Shown here: positions 15,120 through 15,875 of the stretch, one piece after another
Numbering within the stretch: the first letter of the stretch is position 1
Layout: each line of letters starts with the position of its first letter
Made by a program: the position numbers and the translations under genes
Source of the DNA: an uncultured Oscillibacter sp.
Lineage (GTDB): Bacteria > Bacillota > Clostridia > Oscillospirales > Oscillospiraceae
Reading direction: 5' to 3'
Length of the DNA stretch: 15,875 nt
Assembly (NCBI GenBank): GCA_910587875.1
Contig: CAJUOD010000065.1
Location: 1 to 15,875, forward strand
Notes under the pieces: generated by a model
Told to the model about the DNA's origin: nothing
The model's database searches: none
The model's input: only the letters and a program-made list of their open reading frames with translations

Positions 15120-15150
15120 CCCGGCGTACGGGAAAAATCCATACGCCGGG
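15120..15150. other. Stable hairpin between glycoside hydrolase and LysR genes
   Basis: CCCGGCGTA (15120-15128) pairs perfectly with TACGCCGGG (15142-15150), with possible extra pairs inside the loop. There is no T-run on the minus strand, so it is not a classical terminator. It could protect the 3' end of the hydrolase mRNA, act as a weak or Rho-assisted stop, or serve as an operator in the LysR leader. Confidence 0.45.
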
Positions 15151-15172
15151 TTGCCATCCTCTCAAAGTTTTT

Positions 15173-15875
15173 TTACTCCAGATCCTCGCCGTTGCTTGCA
15201 ATCACTTTCTTGTACCAGTAGAAGCTCTTTTTCCGGCGGCGCTCCTTGGAGCCATTCCCTTTGTCGTCCATGTCCACATAGATCACGCCGTACCGTTTGC
15301 TCATCTCCCCGGTGGAGGAGGCCACCAGGTCGATGGGCCCCCACATCGTATAGCCCAGCAGCTCCACGCCGTCAACGCAGACGGCCTTTTTCATCTCCTC
15401 GATGTGCCGCCGCATATAGTCGATGCGGTAGTCGTCCCGGATAGTCCCGTCGGCCTCCAGGGTGTCTTTGGCTCCTATGCCGTTCTCCACGATGAAGAGG
15501 GGCTTCTGGTAGCGGTCATAGAGGTTGTTCAGCGTGATCCGCAGGCCCACCGGGTCGATCTGCCAGCCCCAGTCCGTCGCCTGAAGGTGGGGATTCCGCA
15601 GGGTAATGACGGCGTTTCCGGCAATCTGCGCGCCGCAGGCCTCGGGGTTCTCGGCGGTGCAGCGGCTGGAGTAATAGCTGAAGCTGACGAAATCCACCTC
15701 GCCCGCCTTCAAAACCTCCGCGTCGGAGGGGGCCATCTCCGGCGTCACGCCCTTGCGCTCCATCTCCAGAAGGGCGTACCGGGGATAGGCGCCCCGGGCC
15801 TGAACGTCGATGAAGAAGTAGTTCACATGGTCCTTCTGCTGGGCCGTCAGCACATCCATGGGGTTGCAGGACCAG
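15173..15875 (-). CDS. Glycoside hydrolase family 1, 6-phospho-beta-glucosidase type, C-terminal part
   Basis: This is the 3' part (about 234 codons, with the N-terminus beyond the window) of a TIM-barrel enzyme that cleaves phosphorylated beta-glucosides imported by a PTS. The nucleophile glutamate is visible in FIVENGIG, and the late WGPIDLVASSTGEMSKRYG segment contains the Ser/Lys/Tyr cluster that binds the 6-phosphate in this subgroup. The acid/base NEP motif lies outside the window. KSFYWYKKVIASNG is the usual family ending. The gene is unrelated in function to the redox cluster and probably belongs to a sugar-use operon to the right. No T-rich terminator follows it; the LysR gene begins 85 bases on. 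Exact sugar preference is unknown. Confidence 0.92.
   Translation of the reverse strand, partial: WSCNPMDVLTAQQKDHVNYFFIDVQARGAYPRYALLEMERKGVTPEMAPSDAEVLKAGEVDFVSFSYYSSRCTAENPEACGAQIAGNAVITLRNPHLQATDWGWQIDPVGLRITLNNLYDRYQKPLFIVENGIGAKDTLEADGTIRDDYRIDYMRRHIEEMKKAVCVDGVELLGYTMWGPIDLVASSTGEMSKRYGVIYVDMDDKGNGSKERRRKKSFYWYKKVIASNGEDLE

Overview
The window looks like chromosomal DNA from a high-GC, Gram-positive anaerobe of the class Clostridia, most likely an Oscillospiraceae-type gut bacterium. This is inferred from the strong AGGAGG ribosome-binding sites, the high GC third positions, the style of the S-layer-homology (SLH) repeats and the close packing of genes. No tRNA, rRNA, CRISPR array, complete insertion sequence or phage gene was seen.

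Left part (1-4828, all + strand): the 3' end of a cardiolipin synthase, a TtcA-family tRNA thiolation enzyme, and a large protein made of a zinc ribbon and 19 Sel1 repeats, closed by a very strong intrinsic terminator (3939-3971). A separate consensus promoter (4081-4109) then drives a HAD-superfamily sugar-phosphate phosphatase/mutase. Positions 4829-5226 hold no convincing gene; a 28-codon reading frame with a good ribosome-binding site and a weak hairpin are the only visible structure.

Central part (5227-14107, all - strand): the most distinctive region. In order of transcription it contains a MerR-family regulator, an aldo/keto reductase, a cytosolic flavodoxin, a lipoprotein combining two flavodoxin domains with a SUMF1 (formylglycine-generating-enzyme-like) domain and an SLH-like segment, a secreted protein with three SLH domains and a flavodoxin domain, a YraQ/ArsP-type permease, a lipoprotein with three SLH domains, a DUF362 domain and a cyclophilin-like domain, and a two-domain carboxymuconolactone decarboxylase/AhpD-like protein. 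The promoter in front of the aldo/keto reductase has the 19-base spacer and centred palindrome of MerR-activated promoters, and its -35 box overlaps the MerR stop codon. A terminator at 8824-8859 divides the cluster into two transcription segments. Aldo/keto reductase, flavodoxin, cyclophilin-like and CMD genes form a recognisable redox or electrophile-detoxification theme. What is unusual here is that two flavodoxin-containing proteins and the DUF362/cyclophilin protein carry export signals and surface anchors, suggesting that part of the redox module works outside the membrane.

Right part (14197-15875, - strand): a LysR-type regulator with its own terminator, preceded by the 3' part of a family 1 glycoside hydrolase (6-phospho-beta-glucosidase type) that runs off the window.
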